From NCBI GenBank assembly GCA_949130485.1, contig OX422196.1, positions 8,320,297 to 8,384,296 on the forward strand: 64,000 bases of DNA, written 5' to 3'. Shown here in pieces: positions 43,695 to 55,305 of the stretch. Origin of the DNA: Agelas oroides (taxonomy: Eukaryota; Porifera; Demospongiae; Agelasida; Agelasidae). Both the position numbers and the translations under genes were made by a program. The notes beneath the pieces were generated by a model that worked only from the letters and a program-made list of their open reading frames with translations, was not told the DNA's origin and searched no databases. Position 1 is the first letter of the stretch; the number at the start of each line of letters is the position of its first letter.

Positions 43695-45568
43695 ATGGAC
43701 AAGCAGGAGAGTGCAGAAACAGAAACTGCTGAGCCTAAAGACTCAGGTAAGAAGCAAAATCGTCACTGCTAGAGGGAAGATCATAAAGATATTAATGCAA
43801 TTGTACCATAGCTGTTGTATCTTTTGGATGGTGAGTCTGACATCTGCACAAATGAAGGTACCAAGTGATCAGTGGAGTTCGTTTTTTTTTTTTTAACTTT
43901 GCAGTGGACGTGGTGGATGACACAGCTGGGAGTGGTGAGGCTGGTGATGGTGGGAGTGGTGAAGGGGTGGAGCCTGCAGAGGGAGAGGGTTCAATGCCGA
44001 ACGGGATGGAAATAGAAGAGACGAAGGAACCCTCTCAAGGTGAGGAAGTTATATTGATGAACAATTATTACTAAACAAGTCTCAGAGCATCTCCCTGTTC
44101 AATCCACAGTGGCAAAGTGCCTCTACCTCCCCTCCTTTCTTCCCTCCAGCCCCTCCCCCAGAGACCAATCCTCCTGCTGTTGACGAGGACAAACCCAGCG
44201 AGGCTGAGATCAAGTATTGGTCTGCAGTGAAGGAAACACCGTCAGACTTCAGCAGCTGGACCTGCCTGCTACAACTGGTGGAACAGAAGGTGAGAGGAGG
44301 AGGAGGAACTACGCATCCCAGACAAACTGGTGGCTGTTTTTGCTGTGTATTTCTCCTCAGGGGAAGTTGGATCCAGTCCGTGAGGTTTTTGATGCCTTTC
44401 TGGGGTTATATCCTTACTGCTACGGCTACTGGAAGAAGTATGCTGACCTCGAGAGGAAGCATTCTGGCAACGACACAGCCAGAAAGGCGGGTAACTTCAT
44501 GTTCCTCTCCATCATAGCTGTTTGGTAGCCTCATACCTAGGCCTGGGAACAAGGCTACCTCCACCACACGCACATGCACACGTTTGGTAGCCTCATTCCC
44601 AGGCCCCGCCCAGCTTTCCATCGCTTGCAGTGCTCGCACATGAGGAGAGCCTGGAAACAGGGCTACCATTGGAGTAGGTTGGTGTTGTATGACTGGCTTT
44701 TGACCCTCCAAAACAGGTGTTTAAGCGTGGTGTGGAGGCCATTCCACTGAGTGTGGATCTCTGGATACACTACCTTGGCTTCACCAAGACAGTGCAAGGA
44801 GAGGGGACAGAGGGGACAGAGACCATACGAAGGTTGACACTCCCTTACACTGAGCACTGTATCCCTCTCTCGTTCATGACCCTCAAGAGCTTACCCTCGG
44901 TCCCAGGCTCTCCCGAGGGAGAGAGAAATATTTCAGTTCAGAGAGAGCCTGGGATCATGGAGCTAATGTTGGTTCACTTTATGACCTTATATGGCAATCT
45001 TTGTTTCAGCCGAGAGCTCAGATTTGCTCGACAAGTGTGTAAGTTTTGTGCTCATTCTCTCGCTGCCTCAAAATGACGTATGTGTTTATGAATCTATGCC
45101 ATTTTCTGTTGCGCAATGGCTGGTGTGTGTGGCATGTGGTGCCCGGTAGAGACAGCCAGAAGGTAACACCTGATCTCCACCCCACTTCTGATTCTCTTGT
45201 GAGACGCCCAAAGGAGGCAATTCTGCAAACAGACTTTCCCTTTTAGATGAGACTGGGAAACCTCTGTACAAAGATATGGCCTCTTTGGTTCTCTTACAAG
45301 ACTGAACGATGCTTGGTTTGTGGTTGGATAACCCGGCTCCTTCAAACCACACACCACCCACACGCACACGTCTCATTAGCATGTACTATCGTGCAGTAGA
45401 GGCGTGTGGTATGGACTACAGATCCTCCAAGCTCTGGGACTCGTACCTCGAGTGGGAGAAAGCCAATGGCTCCCCACAGCACCTCATGAGGATCTACGAC
45501 ACCCTCCTTGCCACACCCACCCAACAATATCAGCACTACTTTGAAAGGTGTGTCTGTCTGTCTATGTG

Positions 45569-45602
<34 letters not shown>

Positions 45603-48600
45603 TTGAGGGTGGTTGTTCTCTAGCTTCAAGCAGCTGGTGGAGGCTACGCCCCCCAGTGACCTGCTGAGTGCTGAGGAGAAGGAGGAGCTGTGGAGGGCAG
45701 TGGCATCAGGAGACCAGGAGGTGAGGAGACACTGACCCCGCCAGAGCATGTGTCACACACACTGGTAAAGTTGGCCACATTTCTCTACACACACTCCAGG
45801 AGGCTGCAGTGGAGAAGGCTGTGAGGGAGAAGATCCTGGAGAGGAGAAGTGCAGTGCATGAGAGGTGCAAGACAGAAGTGGAGAAGAGATCCCGATTTGA
45901 AGACGGGGTAAGAGTTATCACCTCGCAGTCAACTCCTCCACCTCTTCTCTCTCCAAACTTTCCTCCCCCTTCTCTCTTTTGTCCTTCTCCCTCACCTTTC
46001 TTCCTCTCTCCCTTACTCTCAGTCCTCCCTCTCCATTCTTCTCTCTTCAGATCAAGCGTCCCTACTTCCATGTGAAGCCCCTGGAACGAGCACAGCTGCG
46101 CAACTGGAGGGAGTACCTCGACTTTGAAATTGCCGAGGGCAACCAGCGGAGGATTCTCATCCTCTTTGAGCGGTGCATGGTCGCATGCGCCCTCTACGAG
46201 GATTTCTGGATTAAGGTACACGCGAGAAGCACTAGCGTAGCCTCGTTACCTGGCTCCTCCCCAGGCAAAATAATGTGACCAACAACCTGGGCAGGAGCCA
46301 GGGACAAGGCTATATAGTGCCAGCTTATGACACAATATTCCACAATCTTGCAACCTATCTCCGATGATACACACACGCACACTCCACCATCAGTTTGCAA
46401 AGTATGCTGAAGACAACTGCCCAGACATGGCTCCGTCTGTCTACACTCGAGCTTGCACAGTCCACCTCCAACAGAAACCAAACATCCACATTCTGTGGGC
46501 AGCCTATGAGGAGAAGAGAGGTGAGGGGGGGGGGGGGGGGGGTGTGTGTGTGTGTACATTCCCACTTCCTTTACTTGTGTTGATGCTTTCAAGTCCATGA
46601 AATCTTTGCAGGAAATGTAGAGAAAGCCCGGGGCATTCTGAAGGGTATCGACTCACTTGTCCCAGGGTTGGTGTTGGTGCGACTGAGGCGGATTGGTCTG
46701 GAGGTGAGGGAGCAGAGGTACGAGGAAGCAGAGGCCCTATACTGTGAGTCCACTACCAGTGCTGAGGATACTGAAGCTAGAAACTTCTATGCCTGGAGAT
46801 ATGCACGGTTTGCTGCCAAGGTGAGGAAGATAGGCTGAAGCTCACAACATGTACATAACCTTCACTCCCTCTCCCCCTTCCCTTCCTCCCTTCCCCTCCC
46901 TCTCCCCCTTCCCTTCCTCCCTTTCCCTCCCTCTCCCCCTTCCCTTCCTCCCTTCTCCCTCCCAGGTGCTAGGTGACAATGAGAAGGCAGTTAAGGTGAT
47001 GAGAGAGGCAATAGACCAGGATACATTAAACCCTACACTTTATTTGCGTCTGCTGGATGTGGCCGCCTCTGGCTGTCCCCCGAATGAGAGTGAGGTGGAG
47101 GCCGTGTTTGCTATGGTACAGCGTAGTGACCTCCCAGAGGAAGTGAAGCAGTCGTTCGCTTTGAGGAGGGCTCAGTTTCTGGAGGAATTTGGGTCCAGTA
47201 TCACCAAGTGAGTGAGACATAAGTAATAATGTGTCATTTCTCAGGAATCGGTTGGTAGGTGCTCAAACACGCAGCCACATAGCAGTACTCTTTGCTCCTC
47301 CTCTCCAAAGGGCCTGGGGACGAGGCTACACACTGGTCATCCTGGAATAGTGTGCAATTCCCTGTACAATAGAGGGCCTAGTTTAATCAAACTCTAAATA
47401 ACTTAGTTACTGAGTATTTCTTAAGAATCTGTTGGCACACAAACCCATACCAATGCCTAACACACACACACACATACTGCCACTTAGCACTCATACTTAA
47501 CAAACACTTACACCTCCTTTTCTATGTAGCCAACATTCTGCCAGGAAGTACATCAGGAAACACACTTGTATTGTTAATTATACATGAGGCACATGACCAG
47601 CTTTAAAGAGATGTGGTTCACGTGTACACACACACACACACACATTGTGTGGTCTTCAGTTTGGTGCGTACAATGTTACGTATGCCTATATATTCTATAT
47701 TGGTTTCGTGACATGTAAACACACGTGCTTTCTATGGTCTTCAATTGAGTATAGTGTTACATATAATGCATTCAACTTCACTGCTTCAGTCTCCACACAC
47801 CTCCCTAACACCCGACTGCACTGCCAGCAGTGTGTTTGCTTGTAGTCACTTGTTTGGGGAGTCTGGCCATGAGGTTACCTCACACATTGCACTGCCAACA
47901 ATGCCAGTGTGTCCGACAGCTTCAGTCTCCCTACACTACAGTCTCGTACCCAGAACCCTTCTTGTTTGAGTAGTCGGCTAGGAAGCAGTGTTGTTTTAGT
48001 TTTATGTTCAGACTAGTAGTTTTATGCCTTACTAAAATGCGTTTTAATTTTGGTTTTAGTAAACTAAAACAACACTGCTGGGAAGACTACCTAACACATT
48101 GCAATGACCCTCGGTGATGCCGCCGTGTCTCACTGCTTCAATGTGTGTCTTGCTGCAGGCTGTTGGAGGTGCAGGAGGAGTGCCAGCAACTGAGAAAGAC
48201 GATTGCTGGTACCAGGAAGAGGGCAGCCAGTGAGGCTGACAGGTTAGCCAGCAGAGACCTCTATTAGCCTCGCACCCAGACCTGGCTTCTATTTGTATAG
48301 TCTCATTCCCAGGCTGCGAGGCTGTGAGATAAAATCTGGGAGTGGCCTGGGAACAAGGAGAGAGTTTGTGTACACTATGACAACCAGAGGAGCCATGATT
48401 ATTGACTCTGTCTCTTCCTTTGTTTTGCCTGCACACACGCTGACAGTGAACCTCCTAAGAAGGCAAAAACGACGGAGCCAAATGCTGTCACCCCCTCGCT
48501 CCCTCAGGATCAGCAACAGCAAGCTCAACAGTGGGCGGCCTACCAACAGCAGTGGGGAGGATACAGCTACGGACAGCAGGTAACATACCTAGAACTGCTA

Positions 48601-49399
48601 AGTGCAGAGAATGTAAAAAAGCTAGTCTTGAATGAAACAGTACACTTTGTATCTCATTGTAGTCTCATGCCCAGACCCCCACCCTGACTTAGCACAACCA
48701 AGAAAGCGCTCAGTGGTCACCAGCCCCTTTTCCTCGTGAGATGAGGGTGGGGTCTGGGCACGAGACTAATCTCATTGCAGACCACTTGTTGGGACGTACC
48801 TAGCTATGCAAATTCCTGCTCCCAGCCCTCCCCCACCCCTAGCTTTCATCAGCAAACAATAAAAGACTTTATCGCTTGCTAATGAAAGCCTGTTCCCAGC
48901 TGGCAATGGAATGAGAAGAGTGGAATGGAGGGAGGATGTGGCAGGAAGACGACCAGTGTGTAAAGTCATGGCCTCTTTGATCACTGGGGTCTTTGATAAA
49001 ATTGCAGTGAAGTCGCGGCCACTTTGATCACTGGGGTCTTTGATAAAATTGCAGTGAAGTCGTGGCCACTTTGATCACTGGGGTCTTTGATAAAATTGTA
49101 GTGAAGTCGTGGCCACTTTGATCACTGGGGTCTTTGATAAAATTGCAGTGAAGTCGTGGCCACTTTGATCACTGGGGTCTTTGATAAAATTGTAGTGAAG
49201 TCGTGGCCACTTTGATCACTATGGCTTGAATAGCCCGCTTACCCACAGGAATGAAGTGAAACTCAATGAGTGTCATTACTACAGACGGTAGTGTGTGCTG
49301 GTGTATGATCCATTCCTCACCCTCTCCTCCCACCTGCAGGGCTACACTGGCTACCAGCAACCGTACTACCAGTACCCATACGGACAACAGACTCAATAG
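43695..49399 (+). CDS. PRPF39: Pre-mRNA-processing factor 39 (PRPF39), U1 snRNP-associated HAT-repeat protein
   Basis: Sixteen exons: 43695-43746, 43905-44039, 44150-44289, 44361-44486, 44717-44832, 45010-45038, 45397-45547, 45624-45720, 45800-45907, 46051-46215, 46394-46520, 46612-46820, 46966-47207, 48159-48242, 48447-48579, 49340-49399; 1974 nt, 657 aa (human 669). The protein is a HAT (half-a-TPR) superhelix that helps U1 snRNP recognise 5' splice sites. Diagnostic blocks: [81 protein letters not shown] and [11 protein letters not shown]. The N-terminus is acidic and the C-terminus Q/Y/G-rich ([15 protein letters not shown]). The exon 4 donor appears to be AAAG|GCGGGT, a GC rather than GT donor, because the GT four bases on breaks the frame. 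Exon 6 is only 29 nt. Confidence 0.94.
44587..44668. mobile_element. Foldback MITE pair in PRPF39 intron 4
   Basis: TAGCCTCATTCCCAGGCCC and GAGAGCCTGGAAACAGGGCTA ends. A second, minimal copy (TAGCCTCATACCTAGGCCTG to GGAACAAGGCTA) sits just before, at 44526-44558. Confidence 0.65.
46239..46313. mobile_element. 75-bp foldback MITE (PRPF39 intron 10)
   Basis: TAGCCTCGTTACCTGGCTCC and GGAGCCAGGGACAAGGCTA arms. The inner arm CTCCTCCCCAGG / CCTGGGCAGGAG is also paired. Confidence 0.75.
47220..48158. other. PRPF39 intron 13 (long intron)
   Basis: Holds a CA repeat near 47465 and 47630, a one-armed foldback end (GGGCCTGGGGACGAGGCTA near 47310-47329) and a palindromic element at 47989-48082. No nested gene seen. 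Confidence 0.4.
47989..48082. mobile_element. Short palindromic element, CAGTGTTGTTTTAGTTT arms
   Basis: CAGTGTTGTTTTAGTTT on the left and AAACTAAAACAACACTGCTG on the right flank about 50 bp of A/T-rich sequence that is itself partly palindromic. The CAGTG start suggests a hAT-like MITE, but no target duplication was found. Confidence 0.6.
48660..48768. mobile_element. 109-bp foldback MITE, TAGTCTC subfamily, exact 9-bp target duplication (PRPF39 intron 15)
   Basis: Ends TAGTCTCATGCCCAGACCCC and GGGGTCTGGGCACGAGACTA, flanked by ATCTCATTG on both sides (48651-48659 and 48769-48777). Both arms share the GCCC/GGGC variant. Confidence 0.93.
48965..49219. repeat. 47-bp minisatellite, about 5.4 copies (PRPF39 intron 15)
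   Basis: Unit AAGTCGTGGCCACTTTGATC plus ACTGGGGTCTTTGATAAAAT plus TGCAGTG. Each full unit contains TTGCAGTG or TTGTAGTG, an acceptor-like AG. Confidence 0.9.
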
Positions 49400-49842
49400 T
49401 ACTTCTCGTCACCCAATGAATGTCTTGTTATCATTTCTGTGAGAAGTTACTACCAAAAGCGCACATCCATAACATTCATGTGATACTTGCTTCCTTTGTT
49501 ATTGGGTTCTCACGTCAAGCCATATACAGTATATAGCCTAGTTTAACAGGAAGTAAGATCAGGGCAATGCTGGCACATTTTGAAACTTTTCACCAAAATT
49601 GTACATAATGACATCATACGTGGTACAATATATACTACCATACCTGGAAGTACGTTGTATCTGTACACTCCATGTACACACACAACTGAATAAGGCATAA
49701 TGTCAGCCTAGGGTCTGGCAGTTGGAGGTAAGTGTTTACAATGATAATTTTATGATCACACGGCACTGATTGGAAAAAAGTAAACCATTACACGAAATCA
49801 CACGTACCAGTACGTTGTGTTTGTGAGGGTTGTGTATATCGG
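49400..49842. other. Spacer between convergent PRPF39 and the PPxY membrane protein
   Basis: 3' UTR sequences; no ORF or strong repeat recognised. Confidence 0.35.
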
Positions 49843-50463
49843 TCATGACTCATTATTCATGTCTAGCTGCACATCATTGTTATGTGACGCCACCTGACTG
49901 TCTACCACGTCATGTGAGTCCACCTGGCTGTCACCCGGTTCTTCCATCACTAACGACACCTCAACCTCCCTCACATGTACACTTTCATTATTCCTAGATG
50001 CCCCTTGTACATTTTCATTGCTACTCTGAGCAACCTCATTGACTGGGGACTCAGGAAGATGGCTCCCATCAACGTGGTTCTCTTCCACAACACCATTTTG
50101 GTTCCACTCCTCAATACGCTCACCCTTCTTCTTTTTTCTTGTTTCCGTGACAATACCGTCCTCAAAGCTCGGGAGTTTCTGTGCCTCACGGTAGGTCGGT
50201 GGTGGGGTACCAGCAATTCGTATAGAATGATGCCAGTCAAAAGTTGCTGGGACAGGCTCAGTTATACTTCCTCTCTGTCTCTCAAAACGTTCTCTCGCCC
50301 GTCTCTGTTGATCTACCTGAGCACGAATGGTGGCCCGTTTTGCCATGAAGGCCAGGCACTGTCTCACCAGGACCACCATGAGGACCATGAATATGATTAC
50401 CAGAACCAGGGTGACAGATGCACCAATGAAGGCGGCTGCAGTGCTGTTCAGCTGATTATCCAT
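49843..50463 (-). CDS. Single-pass membrane protein with a PPxY motif, unrecognised family
   Basis: A single-exon 206-aa ORF. A short N-terminal stretch (MDNQLNSTAAAF, with a possible N-glycosylation site NST) precedes one strong membrane segment, ASVTLVLVIIFMVLMVVLV, at residues about 15-33. The cytoplasmic-type remainder begins with basic residues (RQCLAFMAKRATIR), then PPPTYREAQKLPSFEDG, a PPxY motif that typically binds NEDD4-family WW domains, then a KKKK-containing and finally acidic, Asn/Ser-rich tail. This architecture (short ectodomain, TM, PPxY tail) recalls ubiquitin-ligase adaptors such as PMEPA1, LDLRAD4 or NDFIP-type proteins, but I cannot assign an orthologue. Start chosen at the first ATG upstream of the TM segment. 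Confidence 0.65.
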   Translation of the reverse strand: MDNQLNSTAAAFIGASVTLVLVIIFMVLMVVLVRQCLAFMAKRATIRAQVDQQRRARERFERQRGSITEPVPATFDWHHSIRIAGTPPPTYREAQKLPSFEDGIVTETRKKKKGERIEEWNQNGVVEENHVDGSHLPESPVNEVAQSSNENVQGASRNNESVHVREVEVSLVMEEPGDSQVDSHDVVDSQVASHNNDVQLDMNNES

Positions 50464-50935
50464 CTGGCTTTTTGTACTTTAGTGTTGGCTGATTGGTCAG
50501 TGAATGGAGACTTCAAGGGAGAACCTGTAGGGAAAAATGTGTAGTATCCTCCCACTAATAAACACCTGGCATACGTGGCTGGTGCACGCTAATTGACACT
50601 TGAGGCGGACATGCCCCGCCATTATTATAGCACTTGAGGCGGCAAAACACTTACTTTACGAGCAACGAACTTAGAGCCCTCAGGCTACAGAATCTGGTTT
50701 CTAGTGCTGATGGCGGGAATTGTAGCTACACAAACATGTAGAGATATAAACAAATCCCTAGTCCCACGCACACACACACCGATGGTGTCGAGCCACGAAA
50801 GCTAGGACAAGCACGGGTTACCTTTTCAACTGCTTGGCTGTGAATCAGTCGCTGCGAGCCGCGCTCAATGTTGCAACTTGTACAGAAATAGTTCTACTTC
50901 GCCGTTACGACACTTTTATAATATAACTGACAGGA

Positions 50936-51838
50936 AGTTAATTATACCATGGATAATATAATACACGTAGTGGATAGGAAACGACGTAGTATACGGAGCA
51001 CTTCTGGTTGCCATCCGAGAAACGGCTTTTCCCTGTTAGCTGATCTCAACACCTGAACATCACCAGGTTTTCTTACTATACGTAGTACAGCTGAAGTACA
51101 ATAATGGGTCTACTGGGATAGCAACCATAGAAAGCAGCAGCTCGTCTGTCCCGGGCGTGGATGCTGGAAAACAACACCCGGTACGGGTATACGGGCTGAA
51201 AATTTCCATTTTGGAAACTTCAGACATCTATTGAACGACATTGCTAATATTGAGGTAATTCTTATATAGCTATCCCAGTAGACCAACTACTGTACTCTAT
51301 GATTCCTGCAGCTTTTTATCGTAGCGCTTTCTGTTGCTGAGATCTGCTAACAGGGGATTTGCTCCTAAATGGGGCAAAATTCGGGGTATTCGGCGACTGC
51401 AGACGGTATTGCTAGCACTGAGCCAGCGCTTACATAGCTATCCCAGTACACCAACTACTATACTTCATGAATCCTGCAACTTTTCGCCGTAGCTTCTTCT
51501 GTTGCCTAGATTGCCTAACACAAAGTTTGCTGCCACATGCGGCGAATTTGGCTGTTACAACGGTCAATTCGGAAATTCAGATGTTTATTGAACGACACTG
51601 CCAACACTGAGCGGGTTCTTACATAGCTATCCCAGTACATTCGCTATTATACTTTATGACTCCTGTAGCTTTTAGCTGTAGCTCCTTCTGTTGCCGAGAT
51701 TAGCTAACACAAAACTTAGCACAAAAACGGCATTACCAGATGGGTGAACAATTTTTCCGTGGACTATTCCGTATACTACCTGCGTTTCCTATCCACCTAC
51801 GTGTACTATAAATTATTATCCATGATTATACATAATTA
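50936..51838. mobile_element. About 900-bp inverted-repeat element carrying internal tandem repeats
   Basis: The left end holds CATGGATAATATAATACACG followed by TAGTGGATAGGAAACG and GTAGTATACGGA. The right end, read in complement, gives CATGGATAATAATTTATAGT, then ACACGTAGGTGGATAGGAAACG and GTAGTATACGGAA. The arms are about 60 bp. Three diverged copies of a roughly 175-185 bp unit occupy the interior, starting near 51264, 51431 and 51621, each with ATAGCTATCCCAGTA and TTCTGTTGCC. A further inverted fragment of the unit lies at 51100-51130. No ORF. Confidence 0.75.
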
Positions 51839-51924
51839 TCGCCTGAAATATTTACATTTGCGCAGCATAACAGCAGCTATGTGTTCGGCTATGCAGCCAT
51901 GAATAAATAAACGTTGCTCTCTCA

Positions 51925-54900
51925 TCATAACAGCCTTGCTCCAAAGCCAAAAGTTGCCTTTATGTTCTCAAAAATGTATCTTTTCCATCCCTCCATTGTT
52001 CTCTCCGAATCACTGTTTGGGACTTTGGTTTGTGACAGCTCAAGTTTAGTGCAGTCACACTCTTGCTTCAGCTCAATAGTGACCGTAGAGTAGTGACCTG
52101 GGAGAGGTGGAGGAGGAGAAGTGGAGGAGGAGAGGGAGGAGGAGGAGAAGTGGAGGAGGAGAGGGAGGAGGAGGAGAAGTGGAGGAGGAGAGGGAGGAGG
52201 AGAGGGAGGAGGAAAAGGAGGAGAGGGAGGAGGAGTTGGGAGGAAAAGAAGGTAATGGTGAAGAGACCCACTATCAGTATGAAGCTGATTATTACCATCT
52301 GGCCATGATTTCTCTCGCCATCTCTGCACAATCCTGATTGGCCTCTCCTGAAATAGAAAGTAAACCATAACTTACAAATAACAGTGAAAACTGACAATAT
52401 CAACTACTTACGAGTTCCACAAATTCCCCACTGATTTGTCCACTCAGAATGGAGTATGCGCCTCCCTTCCAGGCCTCCACCTTGGCCTTACTACGGGTAA
52501 AGGCTTCCACGAGCTGGGACAGGAACCACAGAGTCAAGATAACTACACATCAATTCACAACACGACATGTAGATTATTGCACCCACAAATCATACTCATG
52601 ACCCAGGCTTTCTACACTTCAAAATTTATACTGGATTACGTTGATCAGAAGTCAGTCTTTTCCCAAGGCTTCAAAATCTACACCAGATTGTGTGAGTACA
52701 AATCACTCTTGTGTTCCAGGCCTTCTCCCACTTCATTTCGAAGTGAGGAGAGTCTAAAAGAGGCTAAGAAGATTCCGTGGAGACTCCATGATACTCGGCC
52801 AAGTCCTACTGCTGTGTACAAGCCTTATTGCTTCACTTCCAGAGCAACTTGTAAAGGCCCAGTCCCCAGGCAACTCTTCATGTAATCCAGTTGTTCCAAC
52901 ATAAACTCAAGTAGACATTATGTTGTCTGGTGGCTAATAAAGAATAGAACAACACTAGTCTTGTGTTCCAGGCTAAGGCTCCCCACCTCTTGTGATGTAA
53001 GTGCGTTGTAGAGGTCCTCCACCGAGGCCATAAACGTCTCTGTCAGGGACAACTTGGTGGTGCGAATACGACAGCCGATGTCTGATCCTGCAGTTAAGAG
53101 AGAGTGACCACCACATGACACATGGATAATGTAGTTAGCCTCATTCCCATGTCATTCCCTGCCTTTTTGTTTTAGTCAGAAAGTCTGGGAGACTTGACTA
53201 GCTGACTAGTCTCTTAAACCAGACGCTTCATTGTGCCTCAGGGGAGAGTTTTCATTTCCCACATAAAGAAAATCTCAGCTAGCTCCAGGAAAGAGGAAGG
53301 GGAGACCAGTGTGAGTATGAGCCATGTGATCCAGCTCCAGGAAAGAGGAAGGGGGGACAGGAAGGGGAGACCACCAGTGTCTCATGGTTTGAAGTCAAAG
53401 CAACTGTTGTGCCTGGAGGAGACGTCCTAGTCCACACATAATTATGAAATTCCATCCAATCAGTATCCAGGAAAGAGGAGCCAGGAAACCAACATGACCA
53501 GTATAACTACCATGAAGGAAATATACCAAGACACTGGCATACTACCGGCTACTTTCATTGCTAGGCGCACACAAGAGCCTGGGGTAGATACTGATGACAT
53601 GTTACCCTTTACCTGATGGTTTTGAAGCTGGACTAATGGATGTGCTTGTGGGGAGAGAGTTTTCCCGCTTGGTCCTCACACCCACCGTCTTCTGTTGGAC
53701 TGGAGGCTGCTTGGAGCCACGCCGAGGGAGAATCAGCCCCTGAGAGTACTCTGCAGGGAAAGAAGTACACATCAGTACACTAGCCTATTCTCCCCATGAG
53801 TCAGAAAGAGACCAAAGCTTGGTGGGAACAAGGCATAGCCTGAACCCCTCCTTGTAGCGGGGGTACACCCCCAAACTGAGACGGTATTATTGCTATGTAC
53901 AGGTAGGGCTAGAACAATTAGTCTATTACCATAGTTCAGGCACTGCAGGTCAACAGTTCAACTTTCGTACCTTCCTTTAAACATCTGAGGTATTCTTCAA
54001 GTTGTTCTCTGATGATGGAGGGGGCTGTTCTGTGCACCAGCTCTTTAAGCTTCTGGGCTCCTGAAGCGTCTTTCTTCACTGTAACAGTTACCTGTGAAAC
54101 AGATGTGATGTACTCTTGCTAGCACCTAGCCTTGTTCCCAGGGGCCTCCCAAGAATGCTGGAGGACAGGGAAGCCTGGGAACAAGACAAATGTGATTCAA
54201 GTCTCATTCCGAGGCTACCCGAGTTTTTGCTACATAATGTTGGGGAGGGAGGGGGGGGGAGGACCCTGGGAATGATGTTATGTACACCTGGCCCATGGGA
54301 AACATAAGAATGGGGTGGGGGGCAAAACTCACATCTACATCCTCCATCTCGTTTTCATCACTAAGGTTAGGAATCTTTATCTCTCCAGAAAACGTCTCGT
54401 TGTCCAGTGATTTGCCTGCAGCACGAAAATCACACATCTTAAAACACTCTACATGTTCTTAGCCTTAGAGATACCTGCACTGCAGTACTGGTATGTGAGG
54501 CAGGGTGGTCCTCAGAAAGAGTAGATACCCCCCTGCCTGTGCACACCATGTCACCGACCTGTCCATTGTAAGACTATGTTCCACTCATAAAAGAAGAAGA
54601 GTTTTCCCTTTCGGTTGCTATGGAAACAAGAAGAGAGTGACAGTTAACTTCACCCAGACTGAAAAGTTGTTCGTACACTTAACGTACTTTGAAGATGCCT
54701 CTCCTTTGACACTTTCAATCTTGGTCGTCTCGCAACTACCTGTGTGTGTGTGTGTGGGGGGGGGGGGGAGGAGCGGGAAGGAGGAGGAAAAGGGAGAGAG
54801 GGAGGAAGCAGGGGAAGACAGGGAGGGAAGGAAAGGTGTGTGTGGGAGGGGGGGGGAGAGGGAGGGGAGGGGGGGAGCGGGAAGGAGGAAAAGGGAGAGA

Positions 54901-55305
54901 GGGAGGAGAGAAGGAGGGAAAGAAAGGAGAGCAAAATACCAAGGTGTCCATTACACATTGGTACGTACACCAGACCAAGCTATCCACTGTTCTCACACAC
55001 ACATACCTTCTGGTCCCTCAAACACCAGTCCAATTAGCAAGCTGCGTAGCTTGTCCTTTGACCACACGCTTGCATCTTTCTCACTCCTACATTGTGTGCA
55101 TGCGTATGAGGGAGAGAGGAACAAGAAGGTGAAGGACACTGAGGTCGAGGAACACACACACACACACGGGACTAGTTTCAGAAAGCCTAGGAACACAAGG
55201 CGTAGAAGTAAGTATTTGCACTCACCAGTGCCAGTTGTTCACGTTAGTAGCATCAGGTCGTTCTTCCACTATCCAGCGAGGATCTCCCTGGCCCCACTTC
55301 GCCAT
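51925..55305 (-). CDS. AHSA1: Activator of HSP90 ATPase homologue 1 (AHSA1)
   Basis: Eleven exons on the minus strand: 55305-55226, 55086-55007, 54739-54688, 54617-54559, 54415-54333, 54091-53971, 53750-53613, 53087-52987, 52513-52412, 52347-52296, 52097-51925; 1041 nt, 346 aa (human 338). AHSA1 is a cytosolic co-chaperone that stimulates HSP90 ATPase. The N-terminal domain starts MAKWGQGDPRWIVEERPDAT and holds NVNNWHW, GKLFFFYEW and IPNLSDEN. A Ser/Thr/Pro linker follows LILPRRGS, and the C-terminal AHSA1 domain shows KLSLTETFMASVEDLYNALT, GQISGEFVEL, WREKSWPDG and the conserved end MEGWKRYIFENIKATFGFGA. The promoter, shared with TRAPPC6, contains a consensus heat-shock element. Introns are rich in GGA and GGGAG repeats. 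Confidence 0.96.
52098..52250. repeat. (GGAGGA)n purine tract in AHSA1 intron 10
   Basis: About 150 bp of G/A-rich degenerate repeats of GGAGGAGAAGTGGAGGAGGA. On the coding strand it is a long polypyrimidine tract leading to the last exon's acceptor. Confidence 0.85.
54746..54935. repeat. TG and GGGAGG repeats in AHSA1 intron 2
   Basis: A short TG run followed by about 170 bp of G/A-rich sequence; it produces spurious Gly/Arg/Glu ORFs. Confidence 0.8.
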
